Part shown: positions 1-6,905 of the stretch, piece after piece | Position numbering within the stretch: the first letter of the stretch is position 1 | Layout of the letters: every line of letters begins with the position of its first letter | NCBI GenBank assembly: GCA_003500165.1 | Contig: DNSZ01000225.1 | Coordinates: 8,476-27,632, forward strand | DNA from: Paracoccaceae bacterium | GTDB taxonomy: Bacteria; Pseudomonadota; Alphaproteobacteria; Rhodobacterales; Rhodobacteraceae | Reading direction: 5' to 3' | Length of the DNA stretch: 19,157 bases | Position numbers and translations under genes: made by a program | The notes under the pieces: generated by a model | Database searches by the model: none | What the model saw: the letters and a program-made list of their open reading frames with translations, nothing else | What the model was told of the DNA's origin: nothing

Positions 1-1334
1 TCGACGCCGAAAAACGGCTTCGTGGCCGAGCCCGGCTTGGCCGCGGTGGCGCCGGGCAGGGGCGTGATCATGTGGCCGCCGGTTTCGGTCTGCCACCAGG
101 TGTCGACGATGGCGCAGCGGCCCTGGCCGACCACGTCGTTGTACCAGTTCCAGGCCTCGGGGTTGATCGGCTCGCCGACCGAGCCCAACAGCTTCAGCGA
201 CGACAGATCGCACCGCGTCACATAATCGTCGCCCTGGCCCATCAGCGCGCGGATCGCTGTCGGTGCGGTGTAGAACTGATTGACCCGGTGCTTCTCGCAG
301 ACCTGCCAGAAGCGGCTGGCGTCGGGCCAGGTCGGCACGCCTTCGAACATCAGTGTGGTCGCGCCATTCGCAAGCGGCCCATAGACGATATAGCTGTGGC
401 CGGTGACCCAGCCGACATCGGCGGTGCACCAGAACACGTCGCCCGGGTGATAATCGAACGTCATCTCATGCGTCATCGCGGCATAGACGATATAGCCGCC
501 CGAACTGTGCACCACGCCCTTGGGCTTGCCGGTCGATCCGCTGGTGTAAAGGATGAAGAGCGGGTCCTCGGCGCCCATCTCCTCGGCCGGGCAGTCCTCG
601 GACGCGGCCGCGGCCATCGCGTTGTAGTCGTGATCCTGCCGGTCGATCCAGGTCGTCTGGCCGCCGGTACGCTTCACCACCAGCACCTTCACATCGTGGA
701 TGACGTGCAGCATCGCCGCATCGGTGTTCGATTTGAGCGGCGTCTTGCGCCCGCCGCGCGGTGCCTCGTCGGCGGTGATGATCACCTTGGCATCGCAATC
801 GTTGACCCGGTTGCCCAGCGCGTCGGGCGAGAAGCCGGCAAACACCACCGAATGGATCGCGCCGATCCGCGCGCAGGCCAGCATGGCATAGGCCGCTTCG
901 GGGATCATCGGCAGATAGATCACCACCCGGTCGCCCTTGGTCACGCCCATTTCCTTCAGCACATTGGCCATCTTGCAGACCTTGCGGTGCAATTCGGCAT
1001 AGGAGATGTGCAGCGCCTGTTCGGTCGGGTCGTCGGGTTCCCAGATGATCGCGGTTTGCTGGCCCTTCGTGGCAAGGTGGCGATCGACGCAATTGGCGCA
1101 GACATTCAGCGTGCCGTCCTCGAACCAGCGGATCGACACGTCGGGGTGGCCATAGGTCACGTCCTTGACGATGGAATACGGCCTGATCCAGTCGATCCGC
1201 CGGCCCTGATCGCCCCAGAACGCGTCGGGATCGGCGATCGAGGCGGCATACATCGCGTCATAGCGGGCCGCGTCGACATGGGCCTTGGCCGCGAATTCGG
1301 GATTGGGCGGGTAGATCGGCGCTTTGTCGGTCAT
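1..1334 (-). CDS. acs: Acetyl-CoA synthetase (AMP-forming), C-terminus cut by window edge
   Basis: Activates acetate to acetyl-CoA through an acetyl-AMP intermediate, in the cytoplasm. The 444 visible residues match the N-terminal two thirds of the roughly 650-residue Acs family. The reading frame is open to the window edge. The phosphate-binding loop YTSGSTGKPKG lies at residues 263-273 and the DTWWQTETGG motif at 411-420. The second Trp of that motif (W414) corresponds to the residue known to restrict the pocket to acetate, so acetate rather than longer acids is the likely substrate. The C-terminal domain with the regulatory acetylated Lys lies outside the window. The start ATG is preceded by GGGAGGAAAG, 40 bp after the livF stop, so acs is probably the last visible gene of the transporter operon. 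Identity is very secure; only its linkage to the transporter is unusual. Confidence 0.97.
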   Translation of the reverse strand, partial: MTDKAPIYPPNPEFAAKAHVDAARYDAMYAASIADPDAFWGDQGRRIDWIRPYSIVKDVTYGHPDVSIRWFEDGTLNVCANCVDRHLATKGQQTAIIWEPDDPTEQALHISYAELHRKVCKMANVLKEMGVTKGDRVVIYLPMIPEAAYAMLACARIGAIHSVVFAGFSPDALGNRVNDCDAKVIITADEAPRGGRKTPLKSNTDAAMLHVIHDVKVLVVKRTGGQTTWIDRQDHDYNAMAAAASEDCPAEEMGAEDPLFILYTSGSTGKPKGVVHSSGGYIVYAAMTHEMTFDYHPGDVFWCTADVGWVTGHSYIVYGPLANGATTLMFEGVPTWPDASRFWQVCEKHRVNQFYTAPTAIRALMGQGDDYVTRCDLSSLKLLGSVGEPINPEAWNWYNDVVGQGRCAIVDTWWQTETGGHMITPLPGATAAKPGSATKPFFGV

Positions 1335-1374
1335 GGCTCTTTCCTCCCGTGGGCGTTCGGGCCGTTTCGGCCAC

Positions 1375-2118
1375 TCAGATGGCGAGGTATTCCTGACGCA
1401 GCTCCGCGTTTTCCAGAACCTCCTTCGCGGTGCCGTCGAACACCACCTGGCCCGAATCGAGGATCACCGCACGGTCGGCGATTTCCAGCGCGGCGATGGC
1501 GTTCTGTTCGACGATCACCGTGGTCAGGCCCTGATCGCGGATATGGTGCAGCGTGCGCTCGATTTCATGGACGATGACGGGCGCCAGCCCCTCATAGGGT
1601 TCGTCGAGCAAGAGGACCTTGATGTCGCGCGCCAGCGCCCGGGCGATCGCCAGCATCTGCTGTTCGCCGCCCGACAGGGTGATACCCTCCTGCTTGCGCC
1701 GTTCGCCGAGCCGCGGGAACAGATCGTAAAGCCGGTCGATGGTCCAGCCGGTGGGTTCGACGATCTGCGCCAGTTGCAGGTTTTCCTCGACCGTCAGGCC
1801 CGGGATGATGCGCCGGTCCTCGGGCACCAGCACGCAACCCGCAACAGCCGCCTGATGGGCGTTCATCTTGTGCAGATGCTGGTGGTCGAGCCAGATCTCG
1901 CCATAGGTCACCTGCGGCGCGCCGACCCGCGCGATCGAGCGCAGGGTCGATGTCTTGCCCGCCCCGTTGCGGCCCAGCAGGGCAAGGATCTCGCCCTCAT
2001 GGACGTTGAAGCTGACGCCCTGCACGATGTAGCTTTCGCCGTAATAGGCGTGGATGTCGTAGACCGACAGATAGGCATAGGCCGTCGCGGCATGGTTCGC
2101 GTTCTTGTCGAGCGGCAT
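1375..2118 (-). CDS. livF: Branched-chain-type (HAAT) ABC transporter ATP-binding protein LivF
   Basis: A 247-residue cytoplasmic ATPase that powers a hydrophobic/branched-chain amino acid-type importer. Walker A GRNGAGKT is at residues 49-56, the signature LSGGEQ at 148-153 and Walker B LLLDEP at 169-174. It is followed by the VEQNA element, which is typical of LivF proteins. The frame stays open upstream into livG, but the ATG at 2118 has GGAGGGGG just upstream and lies 11 bp after the livG stop, so it is the real start. It follows livG in the operon and precedes acs by 40 bp. Family assignment is firm. The substrate is not given by the ATPase; the acs neighbour suggests a short-chain carboxylate or related compound rather than leucine (inference). 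Confidence 0.95.
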   Translation of the reverse strand: MPLDKNANHAATAYAYLSVYDIHAYYGESYIVQGVSFNVHEGEILALLGRNGAGKTSTLRSIARVGAPQVTYGEIWLDHQHLHKMNAHQAAVAGCVLVPEDRRIIPGLTVEENLQLAQIVEPTGWTIDRLYDLFPRLGERRKQEGITLSGGEQQMLAIARALARDIKVLLLDEPYEGLAPVIVHEIERTLHHIRDQGLTTVIVEQNAIAALEIADRAVILDSGQVVFDGTAKEVLENAELRQEYLAI

Positions 2119-2129
2119 CGCCCCCTCCG

Positions 2130-2885
2130 TTATCCGTGCCCGCCCAGATAGGCTTCCTGCACCTTCGGGTTGCCCTTGATGCGTTCGGGCGCGTCCTCGA
2201 CCAGCGGCGTGCCCTGGGCCATCACGGTGACCCGTTCGGCCAGGCTGAACACCACATGCATGTCGTGTTCGATGATCGCCATGGTGATGTCGCGCTTGTC
2301 GCGTATCTGCTTGAGCAGATCGATGGTGTTGTTGGTGTCGGCCCGGGCCATGCCGGCGGTCGGTTCGTCGAGCAGCAGAAGCTTCGGCTCCTGGCTCAGG
2401 CACATCGCCATTTCCAGCCGCCGCTTGTCCCCGCGCGAGAGCGAGGCCGCATGCATGTCGCGCTTTTCCAGCATGTTGACCTCGTCGAGCATCGCCTCGG
2501 CGGCTGCGACGATGTCGCGCTCGGCCGCGATGGTTTCATAGGCGTGCATCCGGAAGGTGCCGTCGCGATGGGCGAAGAGCGGCACGAGCATGTTCTCGAA
2601 CACGGACAGATCGCCGAAGATCTCGGGGGTCTGGAACACCCGGGCGACGCCCAGCTGGTTGATCTCATAGGGCTTGCGCCCCAGCAGCGACTGGTTCTCA
2701 AAGGTGACCGATCCGGCATCGGGCACCAGCTTGCCCACCAGCACGTTCAGGAGCGTCGACTTGCCCGCGCCATTTGGGCCGATGATCGCATGCACCGAAT
2801 TCTCGGCGATCGAGATGTTGACGTCGTCAAGCGCCTTCAGCCCGCCGAACCGTTTCGAGACGCCCTTGATTTCGAGGATGCCCAT
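2130..2885 (-). CDS. livG: Branched-chain-type (HAAT) ABC transporter ATP-binding protein LivG
   Basis: A 251-residue ATPase, partner of LivF in the importer. Walker A GPNGAGKS is at residues 36-43 and Walker B LLLLDEPTAGM begins near 169. The H-loop His is in IIEHDMH near 207, and the usual LivG length is kept. The ABC signature reads LSRGDKRR (149-156), not LSGGQ: Arg replaces the first Gly and Asp replaces Gln. The C-terminus has the NPKVQEAYLGG tail common in LivG. The start ATG at 2885 has a GGGGG ribosome site and lies 9 bp after the livM stop. It is co-transcribed with livM and livF. Function as the second ATPase is confident; whether the changed signature alters ATP hydrolysis is unknown. 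Confidence 0.95.
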   Translation of the reverse strand: MGILEIKGVSKRFGGLKALDDVNISIAENSVHAIIGPNGAGKSTLLNVLVGKLVPDAGSVTFENQSLLGRKPYEINQLGVARVFQTPEIFGDLSVFENMLVPLFAHRDGTFRMHAYETIAAERDIVAAAEAMLDEVNMLEKRDMHAASLSRGDKRRLEMAMCLSQEPKLLLLDEPTAGMARADTNNTIDLLKQIRDKRDITMAIIEHDMHVVFSLAERVTVMAQGTPLVEDAPERIKGNPKVQEAYLGGHG

Positions 2886-2894
2886 GACTGCCCC

Positions 2895-4115
2895 CTATTC
2901 GCCGACATGGGGCACCGGGCCCGGGTGATGCTCGGGGTCGCGGCGCGGATCGGGCCTGGGCGTGCGGCGGAAGGCCCGGGTCAACCGCCGGTAGCCCTCG
3001 ACCAGGCCGCCGGGCAGGAAGATCACGACCAGCATGAACAGGATGCCCAGCGTCAGATGCCAGCCCTTGCCGACAAACGGATGGATGATGGCGACCACCA
3101 CATCCTCCAGCCCGTCGGGCAGGAAGGCGAACCAGGCATGCAGCACGTTGTCGTTGATCTTCGAGAAGATGTTCTCGAAATACTTGATGAAGCCCGCGCC
3201 CAGCACGGGGCCCATCAGCGTGCCGGCCCCGCCCAGGATGGTCATCAGAACGACCTCGCCCGATGCCGTCCACTGCATCCGCTCGGCCCCGGCCAGCGGG
3301 TCCATCGCCGCCATCAGCCCGCCGGCAAGCCCGGCATACATGCCCGAGATGACAAAGGCCGCCAGGGTATAGGGCCTGGGGTTGAGGCCGGTATAGTTCA
3401 TCCGCGTCTGGTTCGTCTTGACCGCGCGCAGCATCATGCCGAAGGGCGACCGGAAGATGCGCATCGACAGGTAGAACACCAGGATCGCGATCACCGCGCA
3501 GAAATAGTAACCGGCGTTGAAGGTGAACTCCCAGCCGCCGACCGCCCATTGCACGCTGTCGCGCATCTCGAGCCCGAACAGATGCGGCACCGGGATGTTG
3601 CCCTCGGGCGTCTGGCTGACGCCCAGGATGCGCGGGTCGTTCAGCGACAGTTGCAGGCCGGTCTCGCCCCCGGTGATCGGGGTCAGCACCGAATAGGCCA
3701 GCGCGAACATCATCTGCGCGAAGGCCAGTGTCAGGATCGAGAAATAGATGCCCGATCGGCGCAGCGACACATAGCCGATCAGAAGCGCGAACAGCCCCGA
3801 CACGATGACGGCCAGGATCAGCGCCGGGATCACGTTCATCGTCAGAAGCTTGAACATCCACACCGCGGAATAGGAACCGACGCCCAGGAACGCGGCATGG
3901 CCAAAGGACAGATAGCCGGTCAGCCCGAACAGGATGTTGAAGCCGATCGCGAAGATGCCGAAGATCGCGAAACGCTGCATCAGGTCGGGATAGCCCGCAT
4001 TGAACTGGGCCAGCGCCGAATCCTCGGGGAAGGGTTGCAGCAACAGCGGCGTCGCCAGCGTCAGAAAGATGACGATCAGCAGAAAGCTCGTGTCCTTGCG
4101 GCTCAGGCCCAGCAT
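2895..4115 (-). CDS. livM: Branched-chain-type ABC transporter permease LivM
   Basis: An inner-membrane permease of 406 residues with many hydrophobic helices. Recognisable LivM features include the segment GYLSFGHAAFLGVGSY (about residues 66-81) and the cytoplasmic coupling segment FRSPFGMMLRAVKTNQTR. A long periplasmic loop lies near residues 130-175. The C-terminus carries an extra Arg/Pro-rich tail of about 25 residues (RRTPRPDPRRDPEHH), which is not typical of LivM and is probably cytoplasmic and disordered. The ATG at 4115 lies 4 bp after the livH stop, and its GGAGG ribosome site overlaps the end of livH, so translation is likely coupled. Together with LivH it forms the transmembrane pore. 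Confidence 0.94.
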   Translation of the reverse strand: MLGLSRKDTSFLLIVIFLTLATPLLLQPFPEDSALAQFNAGYPDLMQRFAIFGIFAIGFNILFGLTGYLSFGHAAFLGVGSYSAVWMFKLLTMNVIPALILAVIVSGLFALLIGYVSLRRSGIYFSILTLAFAQMMFALAYSVLTPITGGETGLQLSLNDPRILGVSQTPEGNIPVPHLFGLEMRDSVQWAVGGWEFTFNAGYYFCAVIAILVFYLSMRIFRSPFGMMLRAVKTNQTRMNYTGLNPRPYTLAAFVISGMYAGLAGGLMAAMDPLAGAERMQWTASGEVVLMTILGGAGTLMGPVLGAGFIKYFENIFSKINDNVLHAWFAFLPDGLEDVVVAIIHPFVGKGWHLTLGILFMLVVIFLPGGLVEGYRRLTRAFRRTPRPDPRRDPEHHPGPVPHVGE

Positions 4116-4119
4116 CGTC

Positions 4120-5271
4120 CTACTCCTCCATCACGCCCTTGCGCCCCATCAGCCCGCGCGGACGCGTCAGAAGGATGATGATGGCGACAAGGTAGATGAT
4201 GATCTGGTTGATGCCCGGCACCAGCTCCAGCACCTCGGTCATCGAGGCGAAACTCTGCAGGATGCCCAGGATCAGCCCGGCGGCGACCGCGCCGGCCAGC
4301 GAGCCCATGCCGCCGACCACGACAACGACAAAGCTCAGGACAAGGAAATCCATGCCCATGTGATAGTTGGGCGACAGGATCGGCGCATACATCACCCCGG
4401 CAAGCCCGGCGACCACGGCCGCGATCGCGAACATGATGGTGAATCGGCGGTCGATATTGATGCCCAGAAGGCCCACGGTTTCCCGATCCGCCATGCCCGC
4501 GCGCACCACCATGCCGAAGGTGGTGTAGCGCAGGAAGGCGAACACCCCGGCGATGATCACTGCGGCGAACAGGAAGTAGACCAGCCGCCAATAGGGATAC
4601 AGGATCGTGTTCGCGTCGAAGCCCAGCCAGACGCCGAAATCGAAACTGCCCTGGAAGGCGTCCGGCGCCGGTGTCGGAATCGGGTTGGCGCCATAGATCG
4701 CCTTGACGATCTCTTGCAGGACGATCGCCAGACCGAAGGTGACCAGAATCTGGTCGGCATGGGGGCGCTTGTAGAAATACTTGATCAGCCCGCGTTCCAT
4801 CACCAGCCCAACGAGCGCCATGAACGGCACCGCGATCAGGATCGACAGCGGCACCGACCAGTCGATCATCCACTGCCCCGCGGCCTCGCCGAACCAGGCC
4901 TCGACATAGGGGGTCTGGATCACCGCCGGATTGCCCAGGAAATCGGTCCGGGTCGGGTCGACCTCCTCATAGGACAGGCCAACAAGGCCGTTGAAGGTGA
5001 CGGCCACGAAGGCGCCCAGCATGAACAGCGCGCCATGGGCGAAGTTGACCACACCCAGCGTGCCGAAGATCAGCGTGAGACCCAGCGCGATCAGCGCATA
5101 GGCCGAGCCCTTTTCAAGCCCGTTGAGCACCTGCAGGACGATGCCGCTGCTCGACACGCCGATCAGGCGCAACAGCATCCAGACGCCGACAAATACGGCA
5201 AGCCCGATCCCGACATTGATCAGCCTGCGCCCGATCGCCGCGCCGCCGCCCATATCTGCCATGCTTGCCAT
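4120..5271 (-). CDS. livH: Branched-chain-type ABC transporter permease LivH
   Basis: An inner-membrane permease of 383 residues, clearly longer than a typical LivH of about 300. Family hallmarks are LGLTLIFGTLGVVNFAHG near residues 62-79, the segment RADRE-like MADRETVGLLGIN, and VVVVGGMGSLAGAV. The extra length comes from an N-terminal segment with its own predicted helix and from a polar loop of about 50 residues containing VDPTRTDFLGN and PYVEAWFGEA, presumably periplasmic. The first ATG (5271) is chosen because GGAGG stands about 9 nt upstream; Met codons 4 and 7 are less well placed. Two hairpins separate it from the upstream binding-protein gene. Long permeases of this kind occur in HAAT systems of unknown substrate. 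Confidence 0.94.
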   Translation of the reverse strand: MASMADMGGGAAIGRRLINVGIGLAVFVGVWMLLRLIGVSSSGIVLQVLNGLEKGSAYALIALGLTLIFGTLGVVNFAHGALFMLGAFVAVTFNGLVGLSYEEVDPTRTDFLGNPAVIQTPYVEAWFGEAAGQWMIDWSVPLSILIAVPFMALVGLVMERGLIKYFYKRPHADQILVTFGLAIVLQEIVKAIYGANPIPTPAPDAFQGSFDFGVWLGFDANTILYPYWRLVYFLFAAVIIAGVFAFLRYTTFGMVVRAGMADRETVGLLGINIDRRFTIMFAIAAVVAGLAGVMYAPILSPNYHMGMDFLVLSFVVVVVGGMGSLAGAVAAGLILGILQSFASMTEVLELVPGINQIIIYLVAIIILLTRPRGLMGRKGVMEE

Positions 5272-5298
5272 GTTCTGCGACCTCCGGCCCTGCCGATG

Positions 5299-5345
5299 GC
5301 CGGGCTAACCGGCCCGGCGCAAACCCCGGCGCCGCGGCGCCGGGG
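5299..5345 (-). terminator. Two tandem GC-rich hairpins between binding-protein gene and livH
   Basis: The gap between the binding-protein stop and livH holds two inverted repeats. The first met by transcription (5324-5345) is a perfect 22-bp palindrome of CCCCGGCGCC type, followed by only three U. The second (5299-5318) has 7-bp arms GCCGGGC/GCCCGGC around a 6-nt loop. Neither has a real U-tract, so partial termination or protection of the upstream mRNA 3' end is likelier than full termination. This is the usual way that binding proteins are made in excess over their permeases; the role here is inferred. Confidence 0.5.
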
Positions 5346-5366
5346 ACCATTGCTGCGAAAGCGGTG

Positions 5367-6710
5367 TCAGGCGCCGTTGTTGCACGCACCCAGTTCGCCG
5401 CCGGCGAATTGCGGATGGTCGGGCGGATAGGTCACCTGCTCGACCGGGGTGATCTCGACGATCTCCAGCAGGTCGAACTCCGATTGCGGGTTTTCCTTGC
5501 CCTTCACCACCAGCACGTCCTTGAAGCACTGGTGATCGGCCGCGCGGTAAAGCGTCGGGCCGTTGCCCAGCCCGTCGAACTCGAAGCCTTCCAGCGCCGC
5601 GACCACCGCGCAGGGCTCGAAGCTGCCGGCGCGTTCCACCGCATCGGCATAGAGCAGCGCCTGCACATAGCAGGTATGCGCGGCCTGGCTGGGCGGGAAG
5701 CCGTATTTGGTGCCGAAGGAGCGCACGAAAGCCTGGCTGCCGGCATCGGGCAGCGACCAGTGCCAGTTCGTGGAGCCGAAGATGCCCTTGATGTTTTCGC
5801 CCGCGCCGCGCGCCATCAGGCGCGAGAACAGCGGCACGACGATCTGGAAATCCTTGCCGTTCTTCTGCGCCTCGCGCAGGCCGAACTGCACCGCATTGGT
5901 CAGCGAGTTGACCATGTCGCCGCCATAGTGGACCAGCACCAGCGTGTCGGCATCCGATTGCAGGACCGGGGTGATGTAGGACGAGAAATCGCCCGCACCG
6001 AGCGGCGTCTTGACCTTGTTCACCGTGGTCCAGCCCATCGCCTCGGTGGCCGAGCTGATCGCCTCTTCGGTGGTGTAGCCCCAGTTGTAGTCGGCGGTCA
6101 GGTAATAGGCGTTGCGGTCGGTGCCATAGGCGTTGGCCAGCACCGGGGCCAGCGCCGCGCCCGACATGTAGCTGTTGAAGAAGTGGCGAAAGCCGTTGGC
6201 GCGCTTGTCCTTGCCGGTGGTGTCGTTGGCATGCGTCAGGCCGGCCATGAAGATCACGCCGGCCTCCTGGCAGAGCGCCTGGACGGCCACCGCGACGCCC
6301 GAGGACGAGCCGCCGGTGATCATGATCGCGCCGTCCTTCTCGATCATCGAGCGGGCCGAGGCGCGCGCGGCATCCGATTTCGTCTGGGTGTCGCCGGTGA
6401 CGTATTCGACCCGCTTGCCCAGGATGCCCTGGCCGGTCAGGCTTTTCGACGAAAAGGTCTCCAGCATGCCGTTGTCGGCGCCGGTGCCGTTCAGATGCTC
6501 GACCGCCAGCTCATAGGCGCGCAATTCGTCGGCGCCCTCGTCGGCATAGGGGCCGGTCTGCGGCACGTTGAAGCCCAGCGTGACGGTGTCGCCGGTCGGC
6601 TCGTTGGTGTAGGCGTTCGCGCGCGACGTGAAGATCGTCGGCAGGGCGACGCCGGCGCCGGCGATGGCCCCGGTCTTCAGCACGCCGCGGCGGGTGAAGT
6701 TGGTGGTCAT
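5367..6710 (-). CDS. HAAT-type periplasmic substrate-binding protein, Tat-exported
   Basis: The solute-binding protein of the ABC importer encoded downstream, 447 residues, acting in the periplasm. The N-terminus is a twin-arginine signal (TRRGVLK at residues 6-12, hydrophobic core, predicted cleavage after A-N-A at 33), so it is probably exported folded. The mature part shows the periplasmic-binding-protein type I fold of the LivK/UrtA group: GFNVPQTGPYA near the start, then SARSMIEKDGAIMITGGSSS, FNSYMSGAALAPVLANAYG and FSSYITPVLQSDADTLVL. It is about 70 residues longer than classical LivK. The start ATG at 6710 has AGGGAGGA 5 nt upstream. First gene of the operon, divergent from the ScfR-type regulator. 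The ligand cannot be read from sequence; linkage to acs makes a short-chain acid or a precursor plausible. Confidence 0.93.
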   Translation of the reverse strand: MTTNFTRRGVLKTGAIAGAGVALPTIFTSRANAYTNEPTGDTVTLGFNVPQTGPYADEGADELRAYELAVEHLNGTGADNGMLETFSSKSLTGQGILGKRVEYVTGDTQTKSDAARASARSMIEKDGAIMITGGSSSGVAVAVQALCQEAGVIFMAGLTHANDTTGKDKRANGFRHFFNSYMSGAALAPVLANAYGTDRNAYYLTADYNWGYTTEEAISSATEAMGWTTVNKVKTPLGAGDFSSYITPVLQSDADTLVLVHYGGDMVNSLTNAVQFGLREAQKNGKDFQIVVPLFSRLMARGAGENIKGIFGSTNWHWSLPDAGSQAFVRSFGTKYGFPPSQAAHTCYVQALLYADAVERAGSFEPCAVVAALEGFEFDGLGNGPTLYRAADHQCFKDVLVVKGKENPQSEFDLLEIVEITPVEQVTYPPDHPQFAGGELGACNNGA

Positions 6711-6715
6711 GGAAG

Positions 6716-6723
6716 TCCTCCCT
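6716..6723 (-). promoter_or_regulatory. Strong ribosome binding site of the binding-protein gene
   Basis: The minus strand reads AGGGAGGA, close to full anti-Shine-Dalgarno complementarity, 5 nt before the ATG at 6710. It fixes the start of a frame that otherwise remains open far upstream through the divergent gene. Confidence 0.75.
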
Positions 6724-6780
6724 TGGTCTTTCCGGGTCGCGCAAGGGCGCCCCCGCCCAGTTACAGGGCATACTGCCTGC

Positions 6781-6808
6781 ATAATGAACCGCTGAAAAAA
6801 CGCAACAA
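6781..6808 (-). promoter_or_regulatory. Candidate promoter of the transporter-acs operon
   Basis: On the minus strand TTGTTG (6803-6808) is followed after 16 bp by CATTAT (6781-6786), matching 3/6 and 4/6 of the sigma-70 hexamers. Transcription would begin near 6774, leaving a leader of roughly 64 nt. The hexamers are weak, which suits a promoter needing an activator. The TTGTAAAG boxes would then lie near -61 and -92. This was assigned by eye only. Confidence 0.3.
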
Positions 6809-6821
6809 GCTGCTGGGAAGG

Positions 6822-6870
6822 GTAAAGAAACTTGTAAAGCAATCGACAGGGCGCGGCTTGTTTTGTAAAG
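6822..6870. promoter_or_regulatory. TTGTAAAG box cluster, candidate ScfR-type operator
   Basis: TTGTAAAG occurs at 6832-6839 and again at 6863-6870, exactly 31 bp apart (about three helical turns), and a partial copy GTAAAG is at 6822-6827. Read on the minus strand, the right copy sits in GGAACTTTACAAA, which differs at two of 13 positions from the motif (A)(A/G)AACTTTGCAAA reported for RamB, a regulator of the same family as the adjacent gene. The AT-rich boxes stand out against the GC-rich surroundings and lie between the two divergent genes. Confidence 0.5.
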
Positions 6871-6905
6871 TTCCGACAATTTCCAGGGGGCCTGGCAGGG
6901 CGGCG

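Noticed and set aside
1360..1372. Small hairpin GGCCG-AAA-CGGCC between livF and acs
   Set aside because: Only five base pairs in a 40-bp gap of GC-rich DNA; too weak to call a terminator or regulatory element.
2136..4178. Plus-strand 680-codon frame
   Set aside because: Antisense to livG/livM, His/Gln/Asp-rich, with no recognisable family; the minus-strand frames are textbook ABC proteins.
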